Part shown: positions 52,385 to 60,346 of the stretch, piece after piece | Position numbering within the stretch: the first letter of the stretch is position 1 | Layout of the letters: each line of letters begins with the position of its first letter | Assembly: GCF_019510245.1 (NCBI RefSeq) | Contig: NZ_JAEKKT010000120.1 | Location: 1 to 64,000 of the forward strand | Reading direction: 5' to 3' | Length of the DNA: 64,000 bases | From: Streptomyces sp. | Lineage (GTDB): Bacteria; Actinomycetota; Actinomycetes; Streptomycetales; Streptomycetaceae | Made by a program: the position numbers and the translations under genes | The notes under the pieces: model-generated | Told to the model about the DNA's origin: nothing | Seen by the model: only the letters and a program-made list of their open reading frames with translations | Databases searched by the model: none

Positions 52385-53728
52385 CTACTTGGCCTGCGCG
52401 ATGTCCGTGTCGATCTGCTTGGCCGTGGCCTCCAGACCGGACTTGAGGTCCTTGACCTTGCCGCTCTCGTAGTCGTACCCGAAGTTCTGGATCGTCGCCA
52501 GGTACACACCGCCGTTGATGGAGGCGGGTGACGTCGTCGAGTTCGGGTTCGCGGCGATGTCCAGGAAGGTCTTGAAGCGCGGGTCGTACTTCAGCTTCGG
52601 CGACTTCAGGGCGGCCAGCGTGGACGGCACGTTGTGGATGGCGTTGGAGAAGTTCACCACCGCGTCCGTGTCGGTGGTGATGTACTTGACGAACTCCCAG
52701 GCCGCGTTCTGCTTCTTGCTGGTCGCGGCGATACCGGCGATGGTGCCGGTGATGTAGCCCTTGCCGTACTGGGCGACCTGGTCGTCCGGGACCGGCAGCG
52801 GGGCGACGCCGATGTCGAACTTCGGCTTGGTCGCGAGCGCCATGCCGAGCCGCCACTCGCCGTCGAGCTGCATGGCGACCTGGCCGGTCTGGAAGGGGTG
52901 CTTGTCGCCCCACTCGTCGCCGAGCGTCGCCCGGTACTTCTCCAGCTTCTGGAATCCGCCGAGTTCGTCGACCAGGTCCTTCTGCAGCGTGAACGCCTCG
53001 GTGAAGGCGGGGTCCTTGGCGATGTCCGACTTGCCGTCGGAGGTGAAGTACGTCGGCGAGAACTGCGCCGCGTAGTGCTCGGTCGTGGTCTCCCAGCCGT
53101 GGTAGTCCGGCATGAAACCGAGCTGCTTGTAGCTGTCGCCCTGGTTGATCGTCAGCTTCTTGGCGTCCGCCTTGAACTCGGTCCACGTCTTCGGCGGGCT
53201 GGTGATGCCGGCCTTCTGGAACGCCGTCTTGTTGTAGTAGAGGCCGTACGCGTCCCCGAGCAGCGGCGCCGTGCAGCGGTTGCCGTCGTACTGGGTGTAC
53301 TCGTTCATCGCCTTCGGGAACGTCGTCTCCGGGTCGATGCCGGACTTCTTGAAGAACGGGTTCAGGTCGACCAGCGCGCCCGAGGAGCAGAACTTGCCCA
53401 CGTTGTTGGTGGTGAACGACGAGATGACGTCCGGGGCCTTGTCGCCGCCGCTGCGCAGCGCCTGGTTGATCTTGTCGTCGGTCATGTTGCTGACGACGTT
53501 GACGTGGATGTTGGGGTGCGCCTTCTCGAAGCCGGCGATCAGCGCGTTGACCGCCTTCACCTCGTTCGGGGCGCTCCAGGCGTGCCAGAAGTTGATGGTG
53601 GTGTTCGCGGAGGCGTCGTCGTCGGCTCCGGAGGAGGACTGACCGGTACAGGCGGTGAGCAGGGCCAGCGAACTGGCCGCCGCGGTCAGGGCAAAAGCCG
53701 TCTTTCGGGCAGTAGAGGGTATGGGCAT
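52385..53728 (-). CDS. csnE: Sugar-binding lipoprotein, csn operon
   Basis: A 447-residue binding protein with lipoprotein signal MPIPSTARKTAFALTAAASS and lipobox LTAC (Cys27). The body has INFWHAWSAPNEVKAVNALI, APDVISSFTTNNVG and a closing GYDYESGKVKDLKSGLEA, typical of family 1 carbohydrate binders. By gene order it captures chitosan-derived glucosamine oligomers outside the membrane. It lies 65 bases downstream of the regulator csnR. I saw no separate operator in that gap, so expression probably runs from the csnR promoter. Confidence 0.9.
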   Translation of the reverse strand: MPIPSTARKTAFALTAAASSLALLTACTGQSSSGADDDASANTTINFWHAWSAPNEVKAVNALIAGFEKAHPNIHVNVVSNMTDDKINQALRSGGDKAPDVISSFTTNNVGKFCSSGALVDLNPFFKKSGIDPETTFPKAMNEYTQYDGNRCTAPLLGDAYGLYYNKTAFQKAGITSPPKTWTEFKADAKKLTINQGDSYKQLGFMPDYHGWETTTEHYAAQFSPTYFTSDGKSDIAKDPAFTEAFTLQKDLVDELGGFQKLEKYRATLGDEWGDKHPFQTGQVAMQLDGEWRLGMALATKPKFDIGVAPLPVPDDQVAQYGKGYITGTIAGIAATSKKQNAAWEFVKYITTDTDAVVNFSNAIHNVPSTLAALKSPKLKYDPRFKTFLDIAANPNSTTSPASINGGVYLATIQNFGYDYESGKVKDLKSGLEATAKQIDTDIAQAK

Positions 53729-53793
53729 GGCGAGATCTCCCGGGGCGGGCGGTGAGCGTGGGAAGGACTGGCTGTGCGGGGGTCTGAGGGTTC

Positions 53794-55017
53794 TCAGCGC
53801 GAGGTGTCGAAGACCTCGTCGCGGGTGGTGGCGAGCGCACTCTCCAGCGCGCCACGCAGCACGGGGTGTTCACGGACGTCGCCGACGACGAGCCGTGGCC
53901 GGGCGGCCGCCAGCTCCTCCAGTTCGGCCTGGACGAGGGCGCGCAGCACCTCGCCGCCGGCCGTCAGGGCGGTGCCGCTGAGGACGACGAGTTCGGGGTC
54001 GAGGACGGAGACGAGGGAGGCGAGACCGGTGGCGAGCCGGGTCGCGTAGGTGCGCAGCAACTGGTGGTAGGGCCCGGAGGCGTGGTCGGCGGCGCGCGCG
54101 ACGAGCTCGGCGGCCACCTCGTCGTACGGCCCGGCCGGCAGGTCCTCGATGCCCAGCTCCCGCGCCAGCCGGGGCACGGCCTGCGAACCGGCGAGTTCCT
54201 GGTAGCCACCGCTGTTGGCCTTGGTGACCTGGCGGACCAGCGGGGTGCCCGGCACCGGCAGGAAGCCGACCTCGCCCGCACCGCCGGTCCAGCCGCGGTG
54301 CAGCCGGCCGCCGAGGACCAGGGCGGCGCCGAGGCCCTCCTGGCTCCACAGCAGCACGAAGTCGCCGTGGCCGCGGGCCGCGCCGAGCTGCTGCTCGGCG
54401 ATGGCGGCGAGGTTGACGTCGTTCTCGTACTCGACCGGCATCGGCAGCGCGGCGGCGAGGTCGTCGAGCAGCGCGGGGGAGTGCCAGCCGGGCAGGTGCG
54501 AGGCGTACCGCAGCCGGCCGGTGTTGGGGTCGAAGGCGCCGGGCGTGCCGATGACGACCCGGTGGACGTCGTCCCGGGCCAGTCCGGCCGCCTTCACGGC
54601 GCCGTCGAGGGCGTCGGTGACCTGCCGGACGACGGACTGCGCGGAGCGCCGGCCGGGGGTCGGCAGCTCGTACTCGCCGACGGTGCGGCCGGTGACGTCG
54701 GCGACGGCGGCCCGGATCCGGCCCGGGTTGACGTCGAGGCCGGCGGCGTGGGCCGCACCGGGGTTCACCGAGTACAGCTGGGCGTTGGGGCCCGGCCGGC
54801 CCTCGCTGGTGCCGGTCGCCAGCACCAGCCCGGCCGCCTCCAGGCGGGCCAGCAGCTGGGAGGCGGTCGGCTTGGAGAGGCCGGTGAGCTTGCCGATCCG
54901 GGTGCGCGAGAGCGGGCCGTGCTCCAGCAGCAGGTCCAGTGCGGCGCGGTCGTTCATGGCGCGCAGGACGCGCGGGGTGCCCGGCGTACCGGCGGTTCCT
55001 GCCATGGGTGTCGACAC
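53794..55017 (-). CDS. csnR: ROK-family repressor CsnR of the chitosan-oligomer operon
   Basis: A 407-residue ROK regulator. A winged helix-turn-helix at residues 25-75 (ALDLLLEHGPLSRTRIGKLT, GLSKPTASQLLARLEAAGLV) is followed by a sugar-kinase-like ROK domain with a Gly-rich GWTGGAGEVGFLP and DVNLAAIAEQQLGAARG. It lacks the Cys-rich zinc motif of many sugar-kinase ROKs, as expected for regulators. Released from DNA when chitosan oligomers accumulate. GTG 55017 (VSTPMAGTAG) has GGAAAGG close by; ATG 55005 is an alternative. A perfect CsnR-type operator lies upstream at 55108-55120. Confidence 0.88.
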   Translation of the reverse strand: MSTPMAGTAGTPGTPRVLRAMNDRAALDLLLEHGPLSRTRIGKLTGLSKPTASQLLARLEAAGLVLATGTSEGRPGPNAQLYSVNPGAAHAAGLDVNPGRIRAAVADVTGRTVGEYELPTPGRRSAQSVVRQVTDALDGAVKAAGLARDDVHRVVIGTPGAFDPNTGRLRYASHLPGWHSPALLDDLAAALPMPVEYENDVNLAAIAEQQLGAARGHGDFVLLWSQEGLGAALVLGGRLHRGWTGGAGEVGFLPVPGTPLVRQVTKANSGGYQELAGSQAVPRLARELGIEDLPAGPYDEVAAELVARAADHASGPYHQLLRTYATRLATGLASLVSVLDPELVVLSGTALTAGGEVLRALVQAELEELAAARPRLVVGDVREHPVLRGALESALATTRDEVFDTSR

Positions 55018-55107
55018 CTGCCTTTCCAGCCGCTCAGTTTCCCAGTGACCTGGGCCTTCGGTCCAGCCGGGTGACCGGCTCCGGCCGGCCATCCGTTGAT
55101 CACTGTT

Positions 55108-55120
55108 AGGAAAGTTTCCT
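55108..55120. promoter_or_regulatory. CsnR-type operator AGGAAA-G-TTTCCT
   Basis: A perfect palindrome with 6-base arms around a central G, about 90 bases upstream of csnR. It matches the box reported for CsnR in Streptomyces. It is the only such copy visible between csnR and csnK, consistent with one regulated promoter for the whole cluster. Confidence 0.85.
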
Positions 55121-55238
55121 GTTGGCTGGAAAACGTAGGCCGCCGGAAGGGGGCCGTCAATAGCCCGCAGGGGCGGCAACCCAGTCGTTACCTGGGCTTG
55201 GGCATGCGAAGGGTGCACAAGAGACGCACGGGAGGCGC

Positions 55239-55270
55239 GCGAAGGGGCATGCGAAGGGGCATGCGAAGGG
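55239..55270. repeat. Short 12-base tandem repeat GCGAAGGGGCAT
   Basis: Two full copies and a partial third, with a related copy at 55201-55213, lie between csnR and the secreted protein gene. The unit is not coding. The rest of the 55018-55328 gap holds the csn promoter and the terminator below. Confidence 0.7.
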
Positions 55271-55296
55271 CCCGCCCGGAAGATCCGGACGGGCCC
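55268..55296 (-). terminator. Intrinsic terminator of the secreted-protein gene
   Basis: GGGCCCGCCCGG (55268-55279) pairs with CCGGACGGGCCC (55285-55296) around a 5-base loop, with one G-U type mismatch, about 32 bases after the stop codon of the leftward gene at 55329. Confidence 0.8.
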
Positions 55297-55328
55297 TGCG
55301 GTGTGTGGACGGCTGCTGAGCAGGAACG

Positions 55329-56156
55329 TCACTTCACCTTGACGTAGTCCCCGGTGGCCTTCGCCGCCGCGGTGGTCGCGGTACCCGCGAAGACGTACCG
55401 GTAGTAGCCGCTCTTCGACGCCTTCACCGTGGTGGTCAGGGCGCCGCCGGTGCCGGAGGTGATGCCCTTGACGTTCGTGTACGTGGTGCTGCCCGCGGCG
55501 CGGAACTGCAGGACGGCCTTCTGCCCCGAGTAGCCCTTGTACGACGTGGAGTCCCAGTCCGCCCGGGTCAGCTTGCCCCGCACGGTGATCGTCTTCCCCT
55601 TGGCCACCGGCTCCGGCGAGGCGTCGGCGGTCAGCCTGGCCGCACGCTGCACCTTCGCGGTGGCGAGGTTGCCCCAGATGGCCACGTCGGACTCGGCGCT
55701 GAGGAAGTCGTCCGAGGCGGTGCCGTCGGCGTGGGCGTACAGGCCCCCGGCCTTCCAGGTGGTGGCGTCCGCGGCCTCGAACAGGTCCAGGCCCGGCTCG
55801 ACCTGGATGGTCTCGGAGCAGCTCTCGGTGACCGTGGTGTCCGTGGTGGCGGTCGTCGTGCAGGCGGGCATGGTGCCCGGGTCCAGCTCGTTGTCGAGCG
55901 CCCTCAGCGTGCCGCGGTAGAGGATCACCGCGGCGAACGTCTTCTCGTTGTCGATGACCAGGTCGGCGGGCCGGGTCATGGTGTACGTCACCGGCACGCT
56001 CACCGTCTTGCCGGTGCCGACGACGATCGCCTTGCCCTTGTTCACGGTCACGTCGGAGAAGACCAGGTTCGGCGTGGCAGCGGAGGCGGCGGGGGCCGCG
56101 ATGCCGGCCAGGGCCAGGGCGCCGGACAGGGCGGTGCCTATGGCGAGCTTTCTCAT
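55329..56156 (-). CDS. Secreted beta-rich protein, paralog of the 29083-29856 product
   Basis: A 275-residue secreted protein with signal peptide MRKLAIGTALSGALALAGIA (cleavage near ASAAT), an N-terminal Ig-like domain and a C-terminal domain starting SPEPVAKGKTITVRGKLTRA. The C-terminal part (VLQFRAAGSTTYTNVKGITS; YYRYVFAGTATTAAAKATG) is the close counterpart of the 29083 protein. Two Cys in the middle (PACTTTA, TESCSETI) likely form a disulfide. ATG 56156 follows GGGGAA. No enzyme motif is visible; surface or matrix role is likely. Confidence 0.82.
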   Translation of the reverse strand: MRKLAIGTALSGALALAGIAAPAASAATPNLVFSDVTVNKGKAIVVGTGKTVSVPVTYTMTRPADLVIDNEKTFAAVILYRGTLRALDNELDPGTMPACTTTATTDTTVTESCSETIQVEPGLDLFEAADATTWKAGGLYAHADGTASDDFLSAESDVAIWGNLATAKVQRAARLTADASPEPVAKGKTITVRGKLTRADWDSTSYKGYSGQKAVLQFRAAGSTTYTNVKGITSGTGGALTTTVKASKSGYYRYVFAGTATTAAAKATGDYVKVK

Positions 56157-56414
56157 GTTTCCCCACATTCGAGGCGGGCCCCCGGGGCGACGTCGCGCTC
56201 CCGAGCAAGGGCCCGTAGTGGGGCGACCATAGATCATCACGGAGACGGGGAGAATGCGGGGGGCCTGTGAAGACCGTCTGAATCCGGCCACCGGCCGATT
56301 CGTGATCACGGCTGCGTCACGATCTTCGTCCGCTCTGGTGGAGACGGCCCCTCTCACCGTTTCCTGCTTGTGGTCCGGCTACCGGCCAGGAGAACCAGAA
56401 GAACGGGGACGCGC

Positions 56415-56945
56415 GTGGCCCACCGAAGACGGCTGTTCGCCCGGCTGCTGCGGCGCGGCTTCGTCGACTTCGTGCCCTTGGTGCTGGGGATGTACGTCAT
56501 CGCCGTCATCGACGACGGCCTCACCTGGCCGGCGCTGCGCGAGGCGACCGCGCTCCCGGCGGTCGTGGCACTGACCTGCCCGCTGTGGGCGGCCTGGCGG
56601 ACCCGTTCCCTGGTGCGCCGCGCGCGCGAACTGGGGGTCGAGGCCACCGGGAGGCTGCTGGACGGCACCCAGACCCACACGGTCACGGGTATCCCGTTCG
56701 ACCGCGTCCGCGCCCGGCTGGAGGCGGCCAGGCGCGCCTCGGACCTCACCGCCGGCAACCCGCTCCGCTTCCGCTGGCACCCGTACCGCACCCGGGCGTC
56801 GGTACAGGGTGAGGTCGCCTACGACACCGTCGCGGGCGAGGCCCATGTGGAGGTCCGCACCTCCGGAAACCTGGAGCACGGCCTCTTCCGGGGGGCCGCG
56901 TTCACGGCGCTCTGCGAGATAGTGCGCACGGTGGAAGGCCGTTGA
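56415..56945 (+). CDS. Small membrane protein of unknown function
   Basis: About 176 residues from GTG 56415 (VAHRRRLFARLLRRGFVDFV). Two close membrane helices lie near 18-40 and 50-68 (VPLVLGMYVIAVIDDGL; LPAVVALTCPLWAAW), followed by a soluble Arg-rich C-terminal domain ending VEVRTSGNLEHGLFRGAAFT. The ribosome site GGGGAC is 4-9 bases upstream. It is divergent from the secreted-protein gene and convergent with the Uma2 gene. I do not recognise the family. Confidence 0.75.
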   Translation: MAHRRRLFARLLRRGFVDFVPLVLGMYVIAVIDDGLTWPALREATALPAVVALTCPLWAAWRTRSLVRRARELGVEATGRLLDGTQTHTVTGIPFDRVRARLEAARRASDLTAGNPLRFRWHPYRTRASVQGEVAYDTVAGEAHVEVRTSGNLEHGLFRGAAFTALCEIVRTVEGR

Positions 56946-56957
56946 GCCGAGGGCCGC

Positions 56958-57578
56958 TCAGTCGCTGAGGAAGGGAGCCGTGTCCAGCCTGGGGTAGGGG
57001 GCCGGGAGGGGGAGCGGGTCGCCGAGGCTCACCTTCTCGTCGGTCCTGTAGTACGCCTCGGTGGGGTCGTCGCCGGGGAGGACGGGGTGGGTGTAGCAGT
57101 GGGCGATCTTGGCGTGGCGGTCGATCAGGACGTAGATCGGGATGCCGACGGCGGCGTAGGTGCGGAACTTGGGGCCGGTGTCGGTCTCGTGGTTGGTCGA
57201 GGTGACCTCCCCGACCAGGGTGATCATGTCGGCCGGATACCAGCCTTTGTGTGCTTTGCGGTACGACTCGTCGAGTTCGGTCGCCTGGCGGCGGCGGACG
57301 TAGAAGTCAGGGATGAACAACGCCATGGTCTTGCCGTCCTTATGGCAGGCACGGTAGCCGTTGCCCATGCCCACGAGTCGGACACCGGCGGCGCGGAACT
57401 GGAAGCCCAGCTCGAATGCGCCGTGGTTGTGATTGTCGTTCGGTGTCGGCGGCACGATGGCCATCCCCTCGACGTACTCGGGTCGAATCGGCGCTACCGA
57501 CGCCTCCTCGATCGCGATCAACAGATCGATGGGGTCCTGCTCCGTCATGACCTTCTCCATGATCGGTTCGGCGCTCAT
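56958..57578 (-). CDS. Uma2-family (DUF820) putative endonuclease
   Basis: A 206-residue Uma2-type protein with the PD-(D/E)XK-like core: VEGMAIVPPTPNDNHNHGAF, FIPDFYVRRRQATELDESYR (Asp), ITLVGEVTSTNHETDTGPKF (Glu-Val-x-Ser) and YVLIDRHAKIAHCYTH. Uma2 proteins are abundant, mostly of unknown role, in Streptomyces. ATG 57578 follows GAGGAGG. It stands alone. Confidence 0.88.
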   Translation of the reverse strand: MSAEPIMEKVMTEQDPIDLLIAIEEASVAPIRPEYVEGMAIVPPTPNDNHNHGAFELGFQFRAAGVRLVGMGNGYRACHKDGKTMALFIPDFYVRRRQATELDESYRKAHKGWYPADMITLVGEVTSTNHETDTGPKFRTYAAVGIPIYVLIDRHAKIAHCYTHPVLPGDDPTEAYYRTDEKVSLGDPLPLPAPYPRLDTAPFLSD

Positions 57579-57709
57579 CCCTGGTCCTCCTCGCACTGAT
57601 GCCAGGCTAAGCCCGCACTGGGCGCCCCGGCAGAACGATGGGGCACCCCCGCGCGCCCGACGCCGGAATGCCCCACCGTTCACTCGAACGAGCGTGCTGA
57701 ACCGTTCCG

Positions 57710-58813
57710 CTACCGTCCGCCCGTCGCCGACCGCGGCGGAGCGATCGGCGTCGCCGCCGCCACCTGCGGCGAGTCCGAGTCGGCGAACACCGACGGCGCC
57801 GCCACCGCGGCCGTGCGGTCGGGGGTCTCCTCGTCCAGGAGTACGGCCGTCTCGCCGCCCACGATGCGGATGTGCGCCGCGTCGAACGCCCGCTTGATCC
57901 GCCAGCGCAGCTCGCGCTCCACGGTCAGCGCCTTGCCCGGCATGGTCTTCGCGGAGACGCGGACCACCATCGAGTCGATGAGCACGGAGTCCAGGCCGAG
58001 CACCTCGATGGGGCTCCACAGGACCTCGTTCCAGGGCTCTTCCTTGGACATCTTCTCGGCGACCTCGTCCAGGGTGGCGCGGACCTTGTCCAGGTCCTCG
58101 CTGGCCCGCACGGTGACGTCGACGCCCGCCGTCGCCCAGCCCTGCGAGAGGTTGCCGATGCGCTTGATCTCGCCGTTGCGGACGTACCAGATCTCACCGC
58201 TCGCCCCGCGCAGCTTGGTCACGCGCAGGCCGACCTCGACCACCTCGCCGGAGGCCACCCCCGAGTCGATGGTGTCGCCGACGCCGTACTGGTCCTCCAG
58301 GATCATGAACACGCCGGACAGGAAGTCGGTGACCAGGTTCCGGGCGCCGAAACCGATCGCGACACCGGCGACACCGGCGGAGGCCAGCAGCGGCGCGAGG
58401 TTGATCTGGAAGGCCGACAGCACGGTCAGCGCCGCCGTGCCCAGGATCACGAAACTCGCCACCGACCGCAGCACGGACCCGATCGCCTGGGAGCGCTGCC
58501 GCCGTCGCTCGGCGTTGACCAGCAGCCCCCCGAGCGTCGTGCCCTCGGCGGACTCGACGGTCCGGTTCATCCGGTCGATGAGCTTGGTGATCGCCCGCAG
58601 CACGACCCTTCTGAGCACCACCGCGATCACCAGGATCAGCAGCACCTTCAGCCCTGTCGCCAGCCAGGTCGACCAGTTCTGCTCGACCCAGCTCGCGGCG
58701 TTGGTGGCGCTCTCCTGGGCGTCCTGGAGCGTGGGCACCGCCGGGGTCGACGAACCCGAGGGGCTCGGCGACGGCGACGAACCGGCGGCCAGTAGGACGG
58801 CGGGCAAGGACAC
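57710..58813 (-). CDS. Small-conductance mechanosensitive channel (MscS family)
   Basis: A 367-residue MscS-like channel. The N-terminus is a Ser/Pro-rich segment, followed by helices near 45-70, 110-130 and the pore helix around 135-160 (LLASAGVAGVAIGFGARNLV, the Gly/Ala-rich MscS pore), then the beta domain (DQYGVGDTIDSGVASGEVVE). It relieves osmotic pressure. GTG 58813 has GGAGG nine bases upstream. A variable C-terminal tail ends with the stop at 57710. Confidence 0.9.
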   Translation of the reverse strand: MSLPAVLLAAGSSPSPSPSGSSTPAVPTLQDAQESATNAASWVEQNWSTWLATGLKVLLILVIAVVLRRVVLRAITKLIDRMNRTVESAEGTTLGGLLVNAERRRQRSQAIGSVLRSVASFVILGTAALTVLSAFQINLAPLLASAGVAGVAIGFGARNLVTDFLSGVFMILEDQYGVGDTIDSGVASGEVVEVGLRVTKLRGASGEIWYVRNGEIKRIGNLSQGWATAGVDVTVRASEDLDKVRATLDEVAEKMSKEEPWNEVLWSPIEVLGLDSVLIDSMVVRVSAKTMPGKALTVERELRWRIKRAFDAAHIRIVGGETAVLLDEETPDRTAAVAAPSVFADSDSPQVAAATPIAPPRSATGGR

Positions 58814-59165
58814 GGCGGGTACCTCCAGGCGGTGCGGTACTGCCCTCCGGTACGGCGATCAGGGTCGGGTACGGCGTTCAAGGTCACGGAAAGGTCACCG
58901 GACGGACAGGAACACCACACTAACGGGGCATCGTGTGTGGGCCCTGCCGATACGCGAAGGAGAGACCGCGCTCACGCCTGCTTCTCACCACCGCTTGAAC
59001 AGGCCCGCTTGAAACAGGGTGCGGGCGGGGGATGAATGCGGTGTGGTCGAAAACACTCCCAGCCCGTTACCGGGAGATGGTGGCGCGTCCACCTGGCAGG
59101 AGGGGAGACTGGCCACAGATCGTCCCGGCGCAAGCCACGCGCCGCCGACGCCCAAGGAGGCCCCC
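58814..59165. promoter_or_regulatory. Divergent promoter region between mscS-like and HNH genes
   Basis: The 352-base gap lies between two divergent genes and should hold both promoters. Short open frames in it lack ribosome sites. I see no other structure. Confidence 0.4.
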
Positions 59166-59702
59166 GTGCCGCATGTCCTGGTCCTCAACGCGTCGTACGA
59201 GCCGCTCGGCGTCGTACCGCTCCGCCGCGCGCTCGTCCTCGTCCTGGAGAACAAGGCTGTCGCCTTGGAGGAATCGGGCGCCTATATGCACAGCGCAACC
59301 GTCACAGTCCCCGCACCCAGCGTGGTCCGGCTCAAGCGATTCGTACGGGTTCCCTACCGGGGGCCCGTTCCTCTCACCCGGAGGGCGCTCTTCGCGCGCG
59401 ACGGGGGCCGGTGCATGTACTGCGGTGGCGTCGCAACCAGCGTCGACCACGTCATCCCGCGCAGCCGCGGGGGTCAGCACGTCTGGGACAACGTGGTGGC
59501 GTCCTGCCGCCGCTGCAACCACGTCAAGGCCGACCGTCACCTCTTCGAGATCGGCTGGCGGCTGCGGCACAAACCAGCCCCGCCCACCGGCCTGGCCTGG
59601 CGCATCATCGGGACCGGCCATAGGGACCCGCGCTGGCTGCCCTACTTGCAGCCGTACGGCGCGGACGACGCCCTGGCCCGGATCGACGGCATCTCCGCCT
59701 GA
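59166..59702 (+). CDS. HNH endonuclease-type protein
   Basis: About 178 residues from GTG 59166 (VPHVLVLNASYEPLGVVPLR). The HNH core is CMYCGG, DHVIPRSRGG, then CRRCNHVKADR, with paired Cys for zinc and the His-Asn-His catalytic triad positions. A strong AAGGAGG site lies 8 bases before the start. This is the widely conserved actinobacterial HNH protein found as a single gene; its biological target is not known. A bidirectional terminator follows. Confidence 0.92.
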   Translation: MPHVLVLNASYEPLGVVPLRRALVLVLENKAVALEESGAYMHSATVTVPAPSVVRLKRFVRVPYRGPVPLTRRALFARDGGRCMYCGGVATSVDHVIPRSRGGQHVWDNVVASCRRCNHVKADRHLFEIGWRLRHKPAPPTGLAWRIIGTGHRDPRWLPYLQPYGADDALARIDGISA

Positions 59703-59721
59703 CGATCCGGGCCTTCGCACA

Positions 59722-59749
59722 CCCCGTGGCTGCCCGTTCAGCCACGGGG
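59722..59749. terminator. Bidirectional terminator between convergent genes
   Basis: CCCCGTGGCTG (59722-59732) pairs perfectly with CAGCCACGGGG (59739-59749) around a 6-base loop. It lies between the HNH stop and the end of the leftward membrane gene, whose last codons it overlaps. Confidence 0.85.
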
Positions 59750-60346
59750 CCCTTCGGCACGCGCGCCCCGTACGACGAACAGCGCGCCGCCCACCGCGAA
59801 CGCCCCCAGCGCAACCGCCCAGGCGCCCGGTTGCGCCCCTGGTTGCATCGGCCACGCCCACAGCGTCGCCGCGCTTCCACGCGCCCCCGCCGAACCCAGG
59901 TACACGGCACTGACGTAACCGAACGCCGGCAGCCAGCTCAGCCGGGCCCCGAGCAGCACGGCCGCGGCCGCCGTGGCCCCCGTACAGCCCAGCGTGTTAC
60001 GGATCATGGCCGGTGGCCCGAAGACCTCCGGATGCCCCAGCACCGCCACCGGCAGCAGCACGGCCGCGAGCGCGGTGAGCCCGGCCAGCTGCGCCAGCCG
60101 CCGCGGCCACCACGGGCGTACGGCCGTCCGGTCCAGCTCCGCCGAGGGCGAGGACAGGCTCACCCCGATCACCGCGGCCGCCAGCAGCGGGGCCAGCGCG
60201 ACCACCGGCACCCGGCGCTCGGGGTCCAGGTAGCTGTCGAGGCGGGCCGCCGCCCAGACCGCGAAGGCGGCCGTCCCGGCGAGTGCGGCAAGCGTGGCGG
60301 GGACGGCGCGGGAGCGGGCGTACAGAACGAACGCGGAGGTCGTCAC
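59738..60346 (-). CDS. Membrane protein of the sigma/ABC locus
   Basis: About 202 residues with five or six predicted helices (ATLAALAGTAAFAVWAA; VALAPLLAAAVIGVSL; GLTALAAVLLPVAVLG; and others). GTG 60346 overlaps the stop of the upstream gene (60343) as GTGA, so the two are translationally coupled. It probably forms the membrane part of the ABC system with the protein encoded at 60343. Function otherwise unknown. The frame extends upstream to 62086 only as a shadow. Confidence 0.8.
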   Translation of the reverse strand: MTTSAFVLYARSRAVPATLAALAGTAAFAVWAAARLDSYLDPERRVPVVALAPLLAAAVIGVSLSSPSAELDRTAVRPWWPRRLAQLAGLTALAAVLLPVAVLGHPEVFGPPAMIRNTLGCTGATAAAAVLLGARLSWLPAFGYVSAVYLGSAGARGSAATLWAWPMQPGAQPGAWAVALGAFAVGGALFVVRGARAEGPRG

